Positions 7,867-16,765 of a DNA stretch of 64,000 nucleotides are shown piece after piece (the stretch's first letter is position 1; each line of letters starts with the position of its first letter). The notes beneath the pieces were generated by a model, which was not told the DNA's origin, made no database searches, and saw only the letters and a program-made list of their open reading frames with translations. A program made the translations under genes and the position numbers. Origin of the DNA: Bacteroidota bacterium (GTDB taxonomy: Bacteria > Bacteroidota > Bacteroidia > AKYH767-A > 2013-40CM-41-45); assembly GCA_016720655.1 (NCBI GenBank), contig JADKKE010000015.1:8997-72996 (forward strand), read 5' to 3'.

Positions 7867-9418
7867 TTAGGCGTGTGTTTGTAATGTACTTAATGCTTTT
7901 TCAATTCGGCTAATAATTTCATCACGACCGAGTAATTCAACCATGCTGAAAAGATGCAATCCTCCGCCTTGTCCGCTTACCATGACACGAAAGAGCTGAA
8001 GCAATTCATTTGGTTTCCGTTGAGCTTTCTCTGCAACTGTTTTAAACATTGCTTCCGTCTCTGCTTCTGTCCAGGAAGAAATTTTTGTATGCTTCAATCA
8101 GCTGAACAAAGAATTCTGCCAGTTCCGGTTTCCATCTTTTGAAATTACCTGCTCATCGTAATTCTGCTGGAGCTTCAAATAAATAAGAACCGATCTCCAA
8201 CATTCCTGTTTCGAAATGTATCCGTTCTTTCATCAGCCGAACTGCATGTTCAAGAAATGAATCCTGCATTCTGGGATCCGTATCTGCAAAATGATATTTT
8301 TCCTTCACAGCAATTTTCAAATTCGCTGCAAGATCTGAATCGTCTTGTTGCCGGAGGTATTGTTCGTTGAACCATTTTGTTTTTTCCGGATCGAATTTCG
8401 CTCCGCTCTTACTTACTCTTTCGAGTGAAAAAGCCTTGATAAGTTCATCCATGGAAAACAATTCCTGCTCATCGCTTGGATGCCATCCCAACAGTGAAAG
8501 CATGTTCACGAATGCAGCAGGATAATATCCTTTCTCTCGGTATCCCGATGAAAGTTCTTTTGTTTCCGGATCAATCCAGTTGAGTGGAAATACCGGGAAG
8601 CCCAGACGATCGCCATCGCGTTTGCTCAATTTTCCATTGCCATCCGGTTTCAGAAGTAATGGAAGATGCGCAAACTGCGGCATCACATTTTCCCAGCCCA
8701 GATAACGATACAGCAAAACATGCAAAGGAGCAGAAGGCAACCATTCTTCTCCACGAATCACGTGTGTGATTTTCATGAGGTAATCGTCGACAACATTTGC
8801 AAGATGATAGGTCGGCATACCGTCACTCTTGAACAAAACTTTATCATCCATTTGCGACGTATGCACTTTCACATCTCCACGGATAATATCTGTAAGATGT
8901 ACATCTTCATCTGCAGGAACTTTCAAACGAATCACATAGTTTGCATCTTCTGCTAAAAGTTTTTCAGTTTCAGCAGGAGAAATTGTAAGTGAGTTTTTCA
9001 AATTGACACGCGTCACAGCATTGTAAGCGAATGTTTGCTTTTTCGCTTCCATGTCTTTGCGCAGTTGCTCAAGCGCTTCTGATTCATCAAATGCATAATA
9101 CGCATGACCGGATTTCACCAGTTGATCAGCATATTGTTTGTACAAATTTTTGCGCTCGCTTTGTCTGTATGGTGCATGCGGACCATCGCCAAAACCAACA
9201 CCTTCATTTGGAATAATTCCACTCCATTTCAATGCTTCGATGATGTATTCCTCCGCACCCGGAACGAAACGATTCTGATCGGTGTCTTCAATTCTCAAAA
9301 TGAAATCACCATTGTTTTGTTTTGCAAAGAGATAATTATACAATGCAGTCCTCACCCCTCCCATATGAAGCGGGCCGGTGGGACTCGGAGCGAAGCGTAC
9401 TCTTACTTTTCTGTTCAT
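7867..9418 (-). CDS. gltX: Glutamyl-tRNA synthetase, three frameshifts near the C-terminus
   Basis: Charges tRNA-Glu. MNRKVRVRFAPSPTGPLHMG holds the HIGH-type motif and GKLSKRDGDRLGFP the KMSKS-type motif; residues between form the Rossmann fold and stem-contact domain. The frame breaks at about 8160, 8137-8140 and 8082-8086; restoring one base at each gives a continuous C-terminus (YDEQVISKRWKPELAEFF ... KKISSWTEAETEAMF) ending LSTLQTHA at 7867. The start at 9418 is fixed by MNRKVRVRF; the longer open frame upstream only reads through the heptamer array. Confidence 0.92.
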
Positions 9419-9444
9419 TGGGCAAAGATAGTTTTTTCTGTGCG

Positions 9445-9488
9445 AGGGACGTACGGCGAGGGACGAGGGACGGGGGACGGGGGACGGA
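9445..9488. repeat. Heptamer array GGGACGR left of the first four-helix gene
   Basis: GGGACGT, GGGACGA, GGGACGG units. Together with the opposite-strand array at 9971-10108 it brackets the gene 9564-9938 as an inverted pair. Confidence 0.8.
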
Positions 9489-9563
9489 GTGCTCGCAAAT
9501 AAATTATTATTAAATTCTATTATAAGGGGTTGTGGTTGTGATTTTTCAGGGGCATTTTTGGGC

Positions 9564-9938
9564 ATGAATCGTTTGGAAGAAATCAGATATTATATGCTTT
9601 CCATTCAATTGTGGGACGAGTGTTGGGGAGATACTGAAAAGATGCTAAGCGATATTCGAGGTAAAGAAATTAGCAGACAATTAATTAGATCAGTCGGATC
9701 AATTTCAGCGAATATTGAAGAAGGATACGGACGTGGATTTGGAAAAGAGTATTCTCATTTCCTTAAAATATCCAGAGGCTCCGCAAGAGAAAGCCGAGGC
9801 TGGTATTCAAAATCTAAATTTCTTTTATCTGAAGAAACAATCAATTCCAGAATCAATGTGATAGATTCAATAATCGGAATGATTTCCTCATCCATCCAAA
9901 CTCTGGAAAAGAAAAATTTAGCTAAGACAACGAAATGA
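9564..9938 (+). CDS. Four-helix-bundle protein, S23/IVS-like
   Basis: About 124 residues from ATG at 9564 (MNRLEEIRYYMLSIQLWDE). It has the family pattern: a helix ending in IRGKEISRQLIRSVGSISANIEEGYGRG (split here for length: SRQLIRSVGS, ISANIEEGYGRG), then KEYSHFLKISRGSARESRGW. This fold is known from proteins encoded in intervening sequences of 23S rRNA genes and from Avd of diversity-generating retroelements; the function of stand-alone copies is unknown. It lies between inverted GGGACGG heptamer arrays. The longer frame from 9489 starts inside the array. Confidence 0.85.
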   Translation: MNRLEEIRYYMLSIQLWDECWGDTEKMLSDIRGKEISRQLIRSVGSISANIEEGYGRGFGKEYSHFLKISRGSARESRGWYSKSKFLLSEETINSRINVIDSIIGMISSSIQTLEKKNLAKTTK

Positions 9939-9970
9939 AATGCCAATTTCTGTCAAATTTATTCGCCGCT

Positions 9971-10108
9971 TCGTCCCCCGTCCCTTCGCCCCTTTCACCT
10001 ATTTCCTAAATAAATTGAAAAAGACCTCAGAAATAAAGGTCCCTCGTCCCCCGTCCTATGTCCCTTCCCTCTAAAGGTCCCCCGACCCTTCGTCCCCCGT
10101 CCCTCTTT
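9971..10108. repeat. Inverted heptamer array (CCGTCCC) right of the first four-helix gene
   Basis: CGTCCCC/CCGTCCC units in three blocks (9971-9991, 10039-10066, 10078-10104), reverse complement of the array at 9445-9488. The leftward gene 10109-10891 ends directly at its edge. Confidence 0.8.
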
Positions 10109-10891
10109 CTAAAGGTCATTATGATCCATCGGTGCCGGTTCCGGAATTCTAACTTCCGATTTTACCGGAATGCCACCTTCGGAAATAGCAAATGACGATT
10201 GACTATCAGATAGTGATTGCGAATTTACAGGCTCCTTTGATTCTATGAAAGCAGTTCCTGCATTTGTAATTTCATACGACCCTTTTTTACGGGCTCCTGT
10301 GAAACGGATCAGTCCGAATTTCTTGAGAGAAGATACATAACGGGCTCCTGTTACACCACCCACTCCGGTGAGATTGAAAAGTTCGGAAGCTCTGAGGGAT
10401 TTGTTGTTATACAAATGAACCATCATCAAAACCTGTTTCCGAAGGTTCGGTGCGTTCAAGGCAACTTGTCCGGGGAAAGCTCTCCAGCGATCATACAAAA
10501 CATCCAAATCAAATTGAGTGGATGGATCAAATGATGCAGAATGGTTCTTTAAAGTATCATTGTAAGGACTTAGATATTCATTTCCAGAGATTCCAGGATC
10601 ATTACCGGTAGAAATTGCCGTATCTGTTCTTTTTCTCAGACGGTCATTCAACTGGAGCATATTGCCATTGATCAACTGCAACTCCTCAATCCGGATGTGC
10701 AAATCGTCGATAATCTTTTGCAGATCATCTACTCTTTTCAGCATTTTCCCATTTCTGATCATCAAATGATTGTATTGATGATACAATTCCTCATTTTCAT
10801 TCGTTAATTGACCTATCAGTTTTTGCTGATTTTCTACTTTCAGTTGCAGGTTTTCAATAGTCATTTGTGAATCAGTGTGTTCTGAGGACAT
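10109..10891 (-). CDS. Coiled-coil protein with winged-helix-like domain, function unknown
   Basis: Protein of 260 residues. Residues ~8-90 are a long coiled coil (heptads of LQLKVENQQKLIGQL, VDDLQKIIDDLHIRI). Residues ~130-215 resemble a winged helix: LRKQVLMMVHLYNNKSLRAS, ELFNLTGVGGVTGARYVSS, LKKFGLIRFTGARKKGSYEI. The tail is Ser/Pro-rich. No signal peptide or membrane helix. It could be a DNA-binding regulator that multimerises through the coil; I do not recognise a named family. Confidence 0.6.
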   Translation of the reverse strand: MSSEHTDSQMTIENLQLKVENQQKLIGQLTNENEELYHQYNHLMIRNGKMLKRVDDLQKIIDDLHIRIEELQLINGNMLQLNDRLRKRTDTAISTGNDPGISGNEYLSPYNDTLKNHSASFDPSTQFDLDVLYDRWRAFPGQVALNAPNLRKQVLMMVHLYNNKSLRASELFNLTGVGGVTGARYVSSLKKFGLIRFTGARKKGSYEITNAGTAFIESKEPVNSQSLSDSQSSFAISEGGIPVKSEVRIPEPAPMDHNDL

Positions 10892-11004
10892 CTTTTGCTA
10901 TTATTTAAAGTTTTATTGATGCTATAAATGTAGAGCAGATATTTAGATGTGCAAGGGGTTTTGGAAATAATTTCGGGTTCAAATTGAGAGGCGCCGGGAA
11001 ATTG

Positions 11005-11036
11005 GGTACCAGGTATTAGGTACCAGGTACCAGGTG
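11005..11036. repeat. Heptamer array GGTACCA left of the second four-helix gene
   Basis: GGTACCA, GGTATTA, GGTACCA, GGTACCA: a strict 7-bp period. The inverse copy is at 11582-11624; GGTATTAGGTACCAGGTACC and three more bases are shared exactly between the two in inverted orientation. Confidence 0.85.
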
Positions 11037-11216
11037 TCCGTGCATTAGAATTATGCGGAATGTTATTAAATGGGGTAAAAATCCTGAAAGATCTGGTAGA
11101 TCGACTTTATTAAAGTGTAGACTACCCTATTCTCAAAATCTCTTAATAAATGTGTCTTTTTCGAGTAAAATTCAACTTTTTTGATGTTCGGGTGTAGACA
11201 AAGAGAAAAAATAATT

Positions 11217-11567
11217 ATGAATAGGTTTAAAGAACTTATAGTTTGGCAAAAGTCTATCGAATTGGCTACAGAAGTATATCAGCTCACAAAATCATTTCCT
11301 TCTGATGAACGATTTGGACTTGTCTCACAAATGAACAGAAGTGGTGTCTCTATTCCTTCAAATATTGCAGAAGGGTCCGGAAGAAATTCAAATAAGGAAT
11401 TCGTGCACTTTCTAGGAATCGCTACCGGATCAGCTTCTGAATTGGAAACACAATTGGTGATTTCCAAAAACTTAAAATTTGGTGACGCAATTCAAATCAA
11501 TTCACTGATTGACAAAATCACTTCTGTACAAAACATGCTTCATCGATTGAAAGCATCATTAAAATGA
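11217..11567 (+). CDS. Four-helix-bundle protein, S23/IVS-like
   Basis: About 116 residues from ATG at 11217 (MNRFKELIVWQKSIELATEV). Contains the family blocks FPSDERFGLVSQMNRSGVS, IPSNIAEGSGRNSNKEFVHF and GSASELETQL. Same fold as the gene at 9564-9938 but clearly a different subgroup (the common FxxLxVWQKa form). Flanked by inverted GGTACCA arrays about 200 bp upstream and 15 bp downstream. Confidence 0.9.
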   Translation: MNRFKELIVWQKSIELATEVYQLTKSFPSDERFGLVSQMNRSGVSIPSNIAEGSGRNSNKEFVHFLGIATGSASELETQLVISKNLKFGDAIQINSLIDKITSVQNMLHRLKASLK

Positions 11568-11581
11568 CGGAACCTTTTTAA

Positions 11582-11624
11582 CTGGTACTTGGTGCCTGGT
11601 ACCTGGTACCTAATACCTAATACC
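11582..11624. repeat. Inverted heptamer array (TGGTACC) right of the second four-helix gene
   Basis: Reverse complement of 11005-11036: TGGTACC, TGGTACC, TAATACC, TAATACC. Together they form an inverted pair around the four-helix gene. Confidence 0.85.
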
Positions 11625-11696
11625 ATCAAGCAAATACCTAGCAACAAGCACCTGGCTACTTTCATTTAGCTCCCCAAATCCCTACTTTCGCATGCT

Positions 11697-12662
11697 ATGC
11701 AACTCCTCACTCCCACCCATTTCCCTGATTACGAACTGATCGACTGTGGGAATTTTGAAAAGATGGAAAGATTCGGGAAATACATCACAATTCGCCCTGA
11801 ACCTCAGGCGGTTTGGGATCCGAAGTTGTCAAGGAGAGAGTGGGAGAAAACAGCGCATGTCATTTTTGAATCCAGATCGAGTTCATCAGGAACGTGGAGA
11901 GCACTTAGGGATATGCCCGAGCGTTGGGTGATTGAATACCCTTTGGCAAACCAAAAGTCAGAAGGTAAAAGTCAAAAGGTTGCTGACGCTCCGTCACCCG
12001 TCCCCCGTCCCTCGTCACCTTCAACAACGTCCCCCGTCCCCCGTCCCTCGTCCCTTTCTTTCAGATTAGCTCTCACTTCTTTCAAACACGTCGGCATATT
12101 CCCTGAGCAAGCTTGCAACTGGGATTACATTGCCGAAAGTATTTCCTCTTTAAAAACAGAACAGCCGAAAGTCTTGAATTTGTTTGCCTACACCGGCGGT
12201 GCTTCGCTTGCTGCAAAAGCTGCCGGTGCGGACACAATTCACCTTGATTCAGTAAAACAGGTTGTTACCTGGGCAAGAGAAAATATGGAATTGAGCAAAC
12301 TAAGCGATATCCGTTGGGTAGTCGAGGATGCACTCACTTTTGTAAAACGCGAAGTAAAGCGAGGAAAAAAATACCAGGGAATTATTCTCGATCCTCCGGC
12401 ATACGGACATGGTACCGATGGAGAGCGCTGGAAGCTGGAGGATTCGATCAATGAAATGATGAAACTGGTAAAGTCTCTACTCGATGAACAAGAACATTTT
12501 CTCATCCTGAATACATACTCACTCGGTTTCTCTTCACTCATCATCGAGAATCTTTTATCCGGAGCCAAAGGCCTGAACACGGGTGAACTCTACCTTCAAG
12601 CCACTTCCGGGCATAAACTGCCATTGGGTGTTTTTGGTCGATATATGAAGAGCATTGAATAG
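11697..12662 (+). CDS. SAM-dependent methyltransferase, RlmI-like fold
   Basis: Protein of 321 residues. Class I methyltransferase motifs: VLNLFAYTGGASLAAKAAGA (SAM-binding loop), LDSVKQVVTWARENMEL (acidic ribose-binding end of strand 2), and LDPPAYGHGTDGERWKLED, an (N/D)PP-type catalytic motif as in rRNA cytosine methyltransferases of the COG1092 type. The target is therefore likely rRNA, but which base is unknown. Residues ~98-121 are a low-complexity insert (SPVPRPSS repeated) encoded by the heptamer array 11991-12055 and absent from the expected family core. Confidence 0.8.
   Translation: MQLLTPTHFPDYELIDCGNFEKMERFGKYITIRPEPQAVWDPKLSRREWEKTAHVIFESRSSSSGTWRALRDMPERWVIEYPLANQKSEGKSQKVADAPSPVPRPSSPSTTSPVPRPSSLSFRLALTSFKHVGIFPEQACNWDYIAESISSLKTEQPKVLNLFAYTGGASLAAKAAGADTIHLDSVKQVVTWARENMELSKLSDIRWVVEDALTFVKREVKRGKKYQGIILDPPAYGHGTDGERWKLEDSINEMMKLVKSLLDEQEHFLILNTYSLGFSSLIIENLLSGAKGLNTGELYLQATSGHKLPLGVFGRYMKSIE
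11991..12055. repeat. CCGTCCC heptamer array inside the methyltransferase gene
   Basis: Two blocks of CCGTCCC/TCGTCCC units, read in frame as SPVPRPSSPS and SPVPRPSSLS. The bases just before it (11955-11981) are another 7-bp array: AAAGTCA, GAAGGTA, AAAGTCA, AAAGGTT. Confidence 0.85.
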
Positions 12663-12694
12663 ATTTCACACGATGATAGAAAAGGCCGAAAGCC

Positions 12695-12732
12695 TTCATT
12701 CCTTGCGCCTTTTGCGGCTTTTCAAGGAATCA
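12695..12732. other. Small dyad between the methyltransferase and DUF4175 genes
   Basis: ATTCCTTG pairs with CAAGGAAT around a ~17-base GC-rich loop; no T run follows, so it is not an obvious intrinsic terminator. Confidence 0.3.
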
Positions 12733-12808
12733 AGATCCTGAAATATAAATCCCGTTTTTTTAACAAAGTTTCACAGAAAATAAGCGCATCAAAATTTCGT
12801 TGCTTACG

Positions 12809-12816
12809 TATATTTG
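12809..12816 (+). promoter_or_regulatory. -7 element TATATTTG of the DUF4175 operon
   Basis: Matches TAnnTTTG. No good -33 TTG at 19-20 bp upstream is visible. A start site near 12822 would leave a ~30-base leader before the ATG at 12853, which supports that start codon over the one at 12814. Confidence 0.5.
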
Positions 12817-12852
12817 TATTTCCCCAAAACCCCTTATTCCAAGCACCTTTCG

Positions 12853-15800
12853 ATGCAAGATAATTACCAATTACTGATTCAAAAACTGGATGCTTTCATC
12901 CGGAAATATTACAAGAACCAATTTGTAAAAGGAGCGATCTATGCCTTTACGCTAAGCCTTGCTTTTTATTTGCTCGTTACCACTCTTGAATATGTAGGAC
13001 ATTTCAGTACTACACTCCGAACTGTTTTGTTTTATTCCTTCATCGGAGGGATTCTTTTTATTCTTGGCAGATTTGTCATCATTCCACTTCTTCACCTGTA
13101 CAGAATAGGAAAACTGATTTCTCACGAACAGGCTGCAGAAATTATCGGGAAGCATTTTTCGAATGTCGAGGATAAGTTGTTGAATGTATTGCAGCTCAGA
13201 AAGCAGGCTGAAGAGGGACGGGGGACGAGGGACGAGGGGCGGATCGGCGAGAACAACTTTCATACGGAATTGATCGATGCGAGTATTAACCAAAAAGCAG
13301 AAGAACTCAAGCCTATTCCATTTGTAAGTGCAATAAATATTGGCGACAACAAACGTTATGCGCGTTATGCATTGATTCCTTTGCTGGTTCTTGTAGTCAT
13401 TCTTTTTACTGCTCCTTCATTGATCAAAGACAGTACAAAACGTTTGCTTGAACACGGTACGTATTTTGAAAAACCGGCTCCTTTTGTTTTTGAAATCCTC
13501 AACAAAGATTTAAAAACAATTCAACAACAGGATTTTCAACTCGACATTCTGGTCAAAGGAAAAGAAGTTCCTGCCGAAGCATTCATTGAAATTGGAGATA
13601 ATCAGTTCAAACTTGACAAAGAAAACCTGAGCAACTTCCATTATACTTTCCGGAATATTCAAAAGACAGAAAGCTTCCGGCTTTTCGCCGATGGATTTTA
13701 TTCTCCGGAATATACACTCGAAGCATTGCCCAATCCTGTACTCATGAATTTCCAGGTGAGCCTGGCTTATCCTGCTTATTTGCACAAACAAGACGAGAAC
13801 CTTGACAATACAGGAGATCTTGTTATTCCGGCAGGAACGAAAGTGAGTTGGACGTTTAATACACAGAATACTGAAGCTATTCGGATGGCTTTCCAGGATA
13901 CTGCGCTTTCTCTGAAACGAATTGGCGAAAATGCCTTTAGTTATTCCCGAAAATTTTCACGTAACGATGGCTATACAGTCACCACGAGCAATGCTTTCCT
14001 GAGCAATAAAGATTCCATGCATTTTGGAATTTCAGTGGTACCCGATATGTATCCAAGTATTTCTGTTGAACAACAAAAAGATTCTTTTTCTACAAAGCGT
14101 TCATTCTTCAAAGGTCTCATTAAAGACGATTACGGTTTTACAAAACTGTCATTCACCTACCGATTCCTGAAAACTACTGATTCGAGTGCCAATAAAAACA
14201 AAACATATTCCGAAAATATTCCTTTCAACAGAAACAATACAAGCGATCAGTTTTTCTACTATTGGGATTTATCAAATGTGAATATTGATGCCGGTGATGA
14301 ACTGGAATTTTATTTCGAGGTTTCCGATAATGATGGACTTGTAGGCCCGAAAACAACACGTTCGCAGACTCAGATCTTCAAAGCTCCTTCCTTAAAAGAA
14401 ATTGCAGAAAACACCGAGAAGAATAATGAATCGATAAAAAATGATCTGAAAGAAAGTATTGCTCAGGCCAAAGCTTTACAAAAAGATTTGAACGAACTCA
14501 CCAAGAAACTTCTGGATAAAAAGGAAATGACCTGGGAGGAAAAGAAAAAAGCAGAAGACCTTTTGAAGAAACAGGAGGAACTCGAAAAGAAACTGGCTGA
14601 GCTCCGTGCCAAGAATGAAAAGAAAAATAAAGAAGAACAGGAGTATAAAAAGCAGAGCGAAGACATCCTGCAAAAGCAACAGCAGTTGCAATCGCTGATG
14701 GATAAGCTCATGACTCCGGAAATGAAAAAGCTGATGGAAGAACTCCAGAAGCTGATGGAGAAAGTCGACAAGAACCAAATGCAGGAACAGTTGAGTCAGA
14801 TGAAACTCGACAACAAAGATCTTCAGAAAGAACTTGAACGTACCATTGAGTTGTTCAAGAAAATGGAATTCGAACAAAAGCTGGATGAAAATATTGAAAA
14901 GCTTAATGAGCTTGCAAAAAAACAAGATGAGCTTTCAAAAAAATCGGAAGAAAAAAATGCCGACAGCAAAGATCTGAAAGACAAGCAGGATGAACTGAAC
15001 AAAGAATTTGAAGACTTCAAGAAAGACATGGATGAACTGGCGAAGAAGAATGATGCTCTTGAAGAAAAGCAGGACTTGCCAAATACAGAAGAACAACAAA
15101 AAGACATTCAGAGTGAAATGCAAAACAGTTCTGAATCTTTAGACAGCAAGAAAAACAGCAAAGCATCGAAGTCTCAAAAAAATGCGGCCAAAAAAATGGA
15201 TGAGATGGCGCAGCAGATGAGCAAGATGCAACAACAAATGGAAGAAGAACAGGCGGAAGAAGACATGCAGGCGATGCGTGCGCTTCTAGAAAACCTCTTG
15301 CGCCTGTCGTTCGACCAGGAAAAACTAATGCAGGACTTGCGCACCATTGATATCAACAACCCGCAGTATTTGAAGCTGAGTCAGCAACAACGGAAACTGA
15401 AAGACGATGCAAAAATGATTGAAGACTCTCTTTTTGCATTGAGTAAAAGAGTCATCCAGATCCAAAGTAAAGTCAACCAGGAAATCAGCGCGATCAACCT
15501 GAACATGGAAGAAGCGATGGATAATCTTGAAGATCGTTCTGTTCCGCAGGCAAGAAGTCGTCAGCAGTTTGTGATGACTGCCGTGAACAATCTCACCTTG
15601 TTATTGAGCGAAGCACTGCAACAAATGCAACAGCAACAAGCCAATGCCAAGCCATCGGCTTCATGCAAGAAACCGGGCAATAAAAATCCATCCTTATCCC
15701 AGCTCCGGAAGATGCAGGAAGAGCTGAACAAGAACATGCAAAAAGCCAAGGAGCAGATGAAAAAAGATGGCAACAAACCGGGCAAACCGCCGGGCAAAGC

Positions 15801-16245
15801 CGGAGAACAGGGTAACAGCATGAGCGAACAGTTGGCGAAAATGGCTGCAGAACAGGAATACATCCGCAACGAATTGCAAAAACTTAATCTTGAGGAAAAT
15901 AAGGACGGCAAAAACTCCCTTGGAAACCTTCAGGATGTGGCCAATCGCATGGAGGAAACGGAGAAAGATATCGTAAATCGGATGATTTCTGAGGAAACCC
16001 TGAAGCGTCAGCAGGACATCCTTACCCGCCTCCTGGAGAGTGAGAAAGCAGAGCGTGAAAGGGATCAGGATGAGCAGCGTAAGTCGGAAGAAGCAAAAAA
16101 TTTACAGCATCGTAACCCTACCGAATTTGAGGAGTATAAAAGATTAAAGTTAAAGGAAATGGAGTTATTGCGGACTGTTCCGCCTTCCCTCAATTCCTAC
16201 TATAAACAGAAGGTTAACGATTATTTCCAATCACTTGAAAAATAG
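12853..16245 (+). CDS. DUF4175-type membrane protein with long coiled coil
   Basis: About 1130 residues. Two N-terminal membrane helices (FVKGAIYAFTLSLAFYLLV and LFYSFIGGILFILGRFVIIP), a third at ~175 (YALIPLLVLVVILFTAPSL), then beta-rich extracellular/periplasmic-like domains (~200-520), then ~550 residues of highly charged coiled coil rich in K, E and Q. This architecture and the position before an anti-sigma-like HATPase and ybeY fit the DUF4175 family, which is widespread in Bacteroidota; its function is not known. Residues ~122-131 (GRGTRDEGR) are encoded by a heptamer array at 13214-13242. ATG at 12853 (MQDNYQLLIQKLD) is chosen for the promoter position. Confidence 0.8.
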   Translation: MQDNYQLLIQKLDAFIRKYYKNQFVKGAIYAFTLSLAFYLLVTTLEYVGHFSTTLRTVLFYSFIGGILFILGRFVIIPLLHLYRIGKLISHEQAAEIIGKHFSNVEDKLLNVLQLRKQAEEGRGTRDEGRIGENNFHTELIDASINQKAEELKPIPFVSAINIGDNKRYARYALIPLLVLVVILFTAPSLIKDSTKRLLEHGTYFEKPAPFVFEILNKDLKTIQQQDFQLDILVKGKEVPAEAFIEIGDNQFKLDKENLSNFHYTFRNIQKTESFRLFADGFYSPEYTLEALPNPVLMNFQVSLAYPAYLHKQDENLDNTGDLVIPAGTKVSWTFNTQNTEAIRMAFQDTALSLKRIGENAFSYSRKFSRNDGYTVTTSNAFLSNKDSMHFGISVVPDMYPSISVEQQKDSFSTKRSFFKGLIKDDYGFTKLSFTYRFLKTTDSSANKNKTYSENIPFNRNNTSDQFFYYWDLSNVNIDAGDELEFYFEVSDNDGLVGPKTTRSQTQIFKAPSLKEIAENTEKNNESIKNDLKESIAQAKALQKDLNELTKKLLDKKEMTWEEKKKAEDLLKKQEELEKKLAELRAKNEKKNKEEQEYKKQSEDILQKQQQLQSLMDKLMTPEMKKLMEELQKLMEKVDKNQMQEQLSQMKLDNKDLQKELERTIELFKKMEFEQKLDENIEKLNELAKKQDELSKKSEEKNADSKDLKDKQDELNKEFEDFKKDMDELAKKNDALEEKQDLPNTEEQQKDIQSEMQNSSESLDSKKNSKASKSQKNAAKKMDEMAQQMSKMQQQMEEEQAEEDMQAMRALLENLLRLSFDQEKLMQDLRTIDINNPQYLKLSQQQRKLKDDAKMIEDSLFALSKRVIQIQSKVNQEISAINLNMEEAMDNLEDRSVPQARSRQQFVMTAVNNLTLLLSEALQQMQQQQANAKPSASCKKPGNKNPSLSQLRKMQEELNKNMQKAKEQMKKDGNKPGKPPGKAGEQGNSMSEQLAKMAAEQEYIRNELQKLNLEENKDGKNSLGNLQDVANRMEETEKDIVNRMISEETLKRQQDILTRLLESEKAERERDQDEQRKSEEAKNLQHRNPTEFEEYKRLKLKEMELLRTVPPSLNSYYKQKVNDYFQSLEK
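13214..13242. repeat. GGGACGA heptamer array inside the DUF4175 gene
   Basis: GGGACGG, GGGACGA, GGGACGA, GGGGCGG, in frame and encoding GRGTRDEGR. Same unit as 5264-5303. Confidence 0.85.
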
Positions 16246-16255
16246 TTCACTAGAT

Positions 16256-16672
16256 ATGTCCGTGGACGGAGAAAGCCAAACTTTGAAACTACAATCAAAC
16301 CCCGATAGTATATCTGTCGTCGAACGGATGATCGACGATGTGCGCAGCAAATACAATGTTAGCGAGGACATGTTTGGTAACATGCTGGTGGCAGTGACGG
16401 AAGCCGTTACAAATGCCATTTATCATGGCAACAAATCGGATCCTCATAAAAACATCAGTGTTTCCTTCGCCCACAATCACAACGCAATCACCGTTACGAT
16501 TGCTGATGAAGGTCCGGGTTTCGATTATTATAATCTCCCCGACCCAACTTCTCCTGAAAATCTTGAGAAAGAATGTGGACGTGGTATTTTCCTGATGAAA
16601 CACCTCACAGATCAACTGATCTTTTCAGAAAATGGAAGAGTCGTTGAAATGAACTTCAAGCTCGCAAATTAA
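16256..16672 (+). CDS. HATPase-domain protein, anti-sigma regulatory factor type
   Basis: About 138 residues. N box LVAVTEAVTNAIYHGNKSDP, G1 box DEGPGFDYYNLPDP and G2 box CGRGIFLMKHLTDQL define a GHKL ATP-binding fold like SpoIIAB/RsbW. Such proteins phosphorylate or sequester partners of sigma factors. It follows the DUF4175 stop by 10 bp; a TTG start at 16235 would overlap that gene. In Bacteroidota this gene normally sits between DUF4175 and ybeY, as here. Confidence 0.88.
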   Translation: MSVDGESQTLKLQSNPDSISVVERMIDDVRSKYNVSEDMFGNMLVAVTEAVTNAIYHGNKSDPHKNISVSFAHNHNAITVTIADEGPGFDYYNLPDPTSPENLEKECGRGIFLMKHLTDQLIFSENGRVVEMNFKLAN

Positions 16673-16701
16673 TAAAGTCAAAATACGTTTTGGTTAGACG
16701 G

Positions 16702-16736
16702 AAAAGAGGGAGACGAAAGTTTTTCCTCTTTTTTTG
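16702..16736 (+). terminator. Intrinsic terminator after the HATPase gene
   Basis: AAAAGAGG pairs with CCTCTTTT across a ~12-base loop and runs into T7. It could act in both directions, for this gene and the convergent 16766-17674. Confidence 0.7.
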
Positions 16737-16765
16737 TGAAGAGTAAATGGTGAAGAGTGTGTGCA

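Noticed and set aside
14463..15911. Several leftward ORFs of 60-150 codons rich in F, S and L
   Set aside because: They are antisense shadows of the K/E/Q-rich coiled coil of the DUF4175 gene and have no start context or family match.
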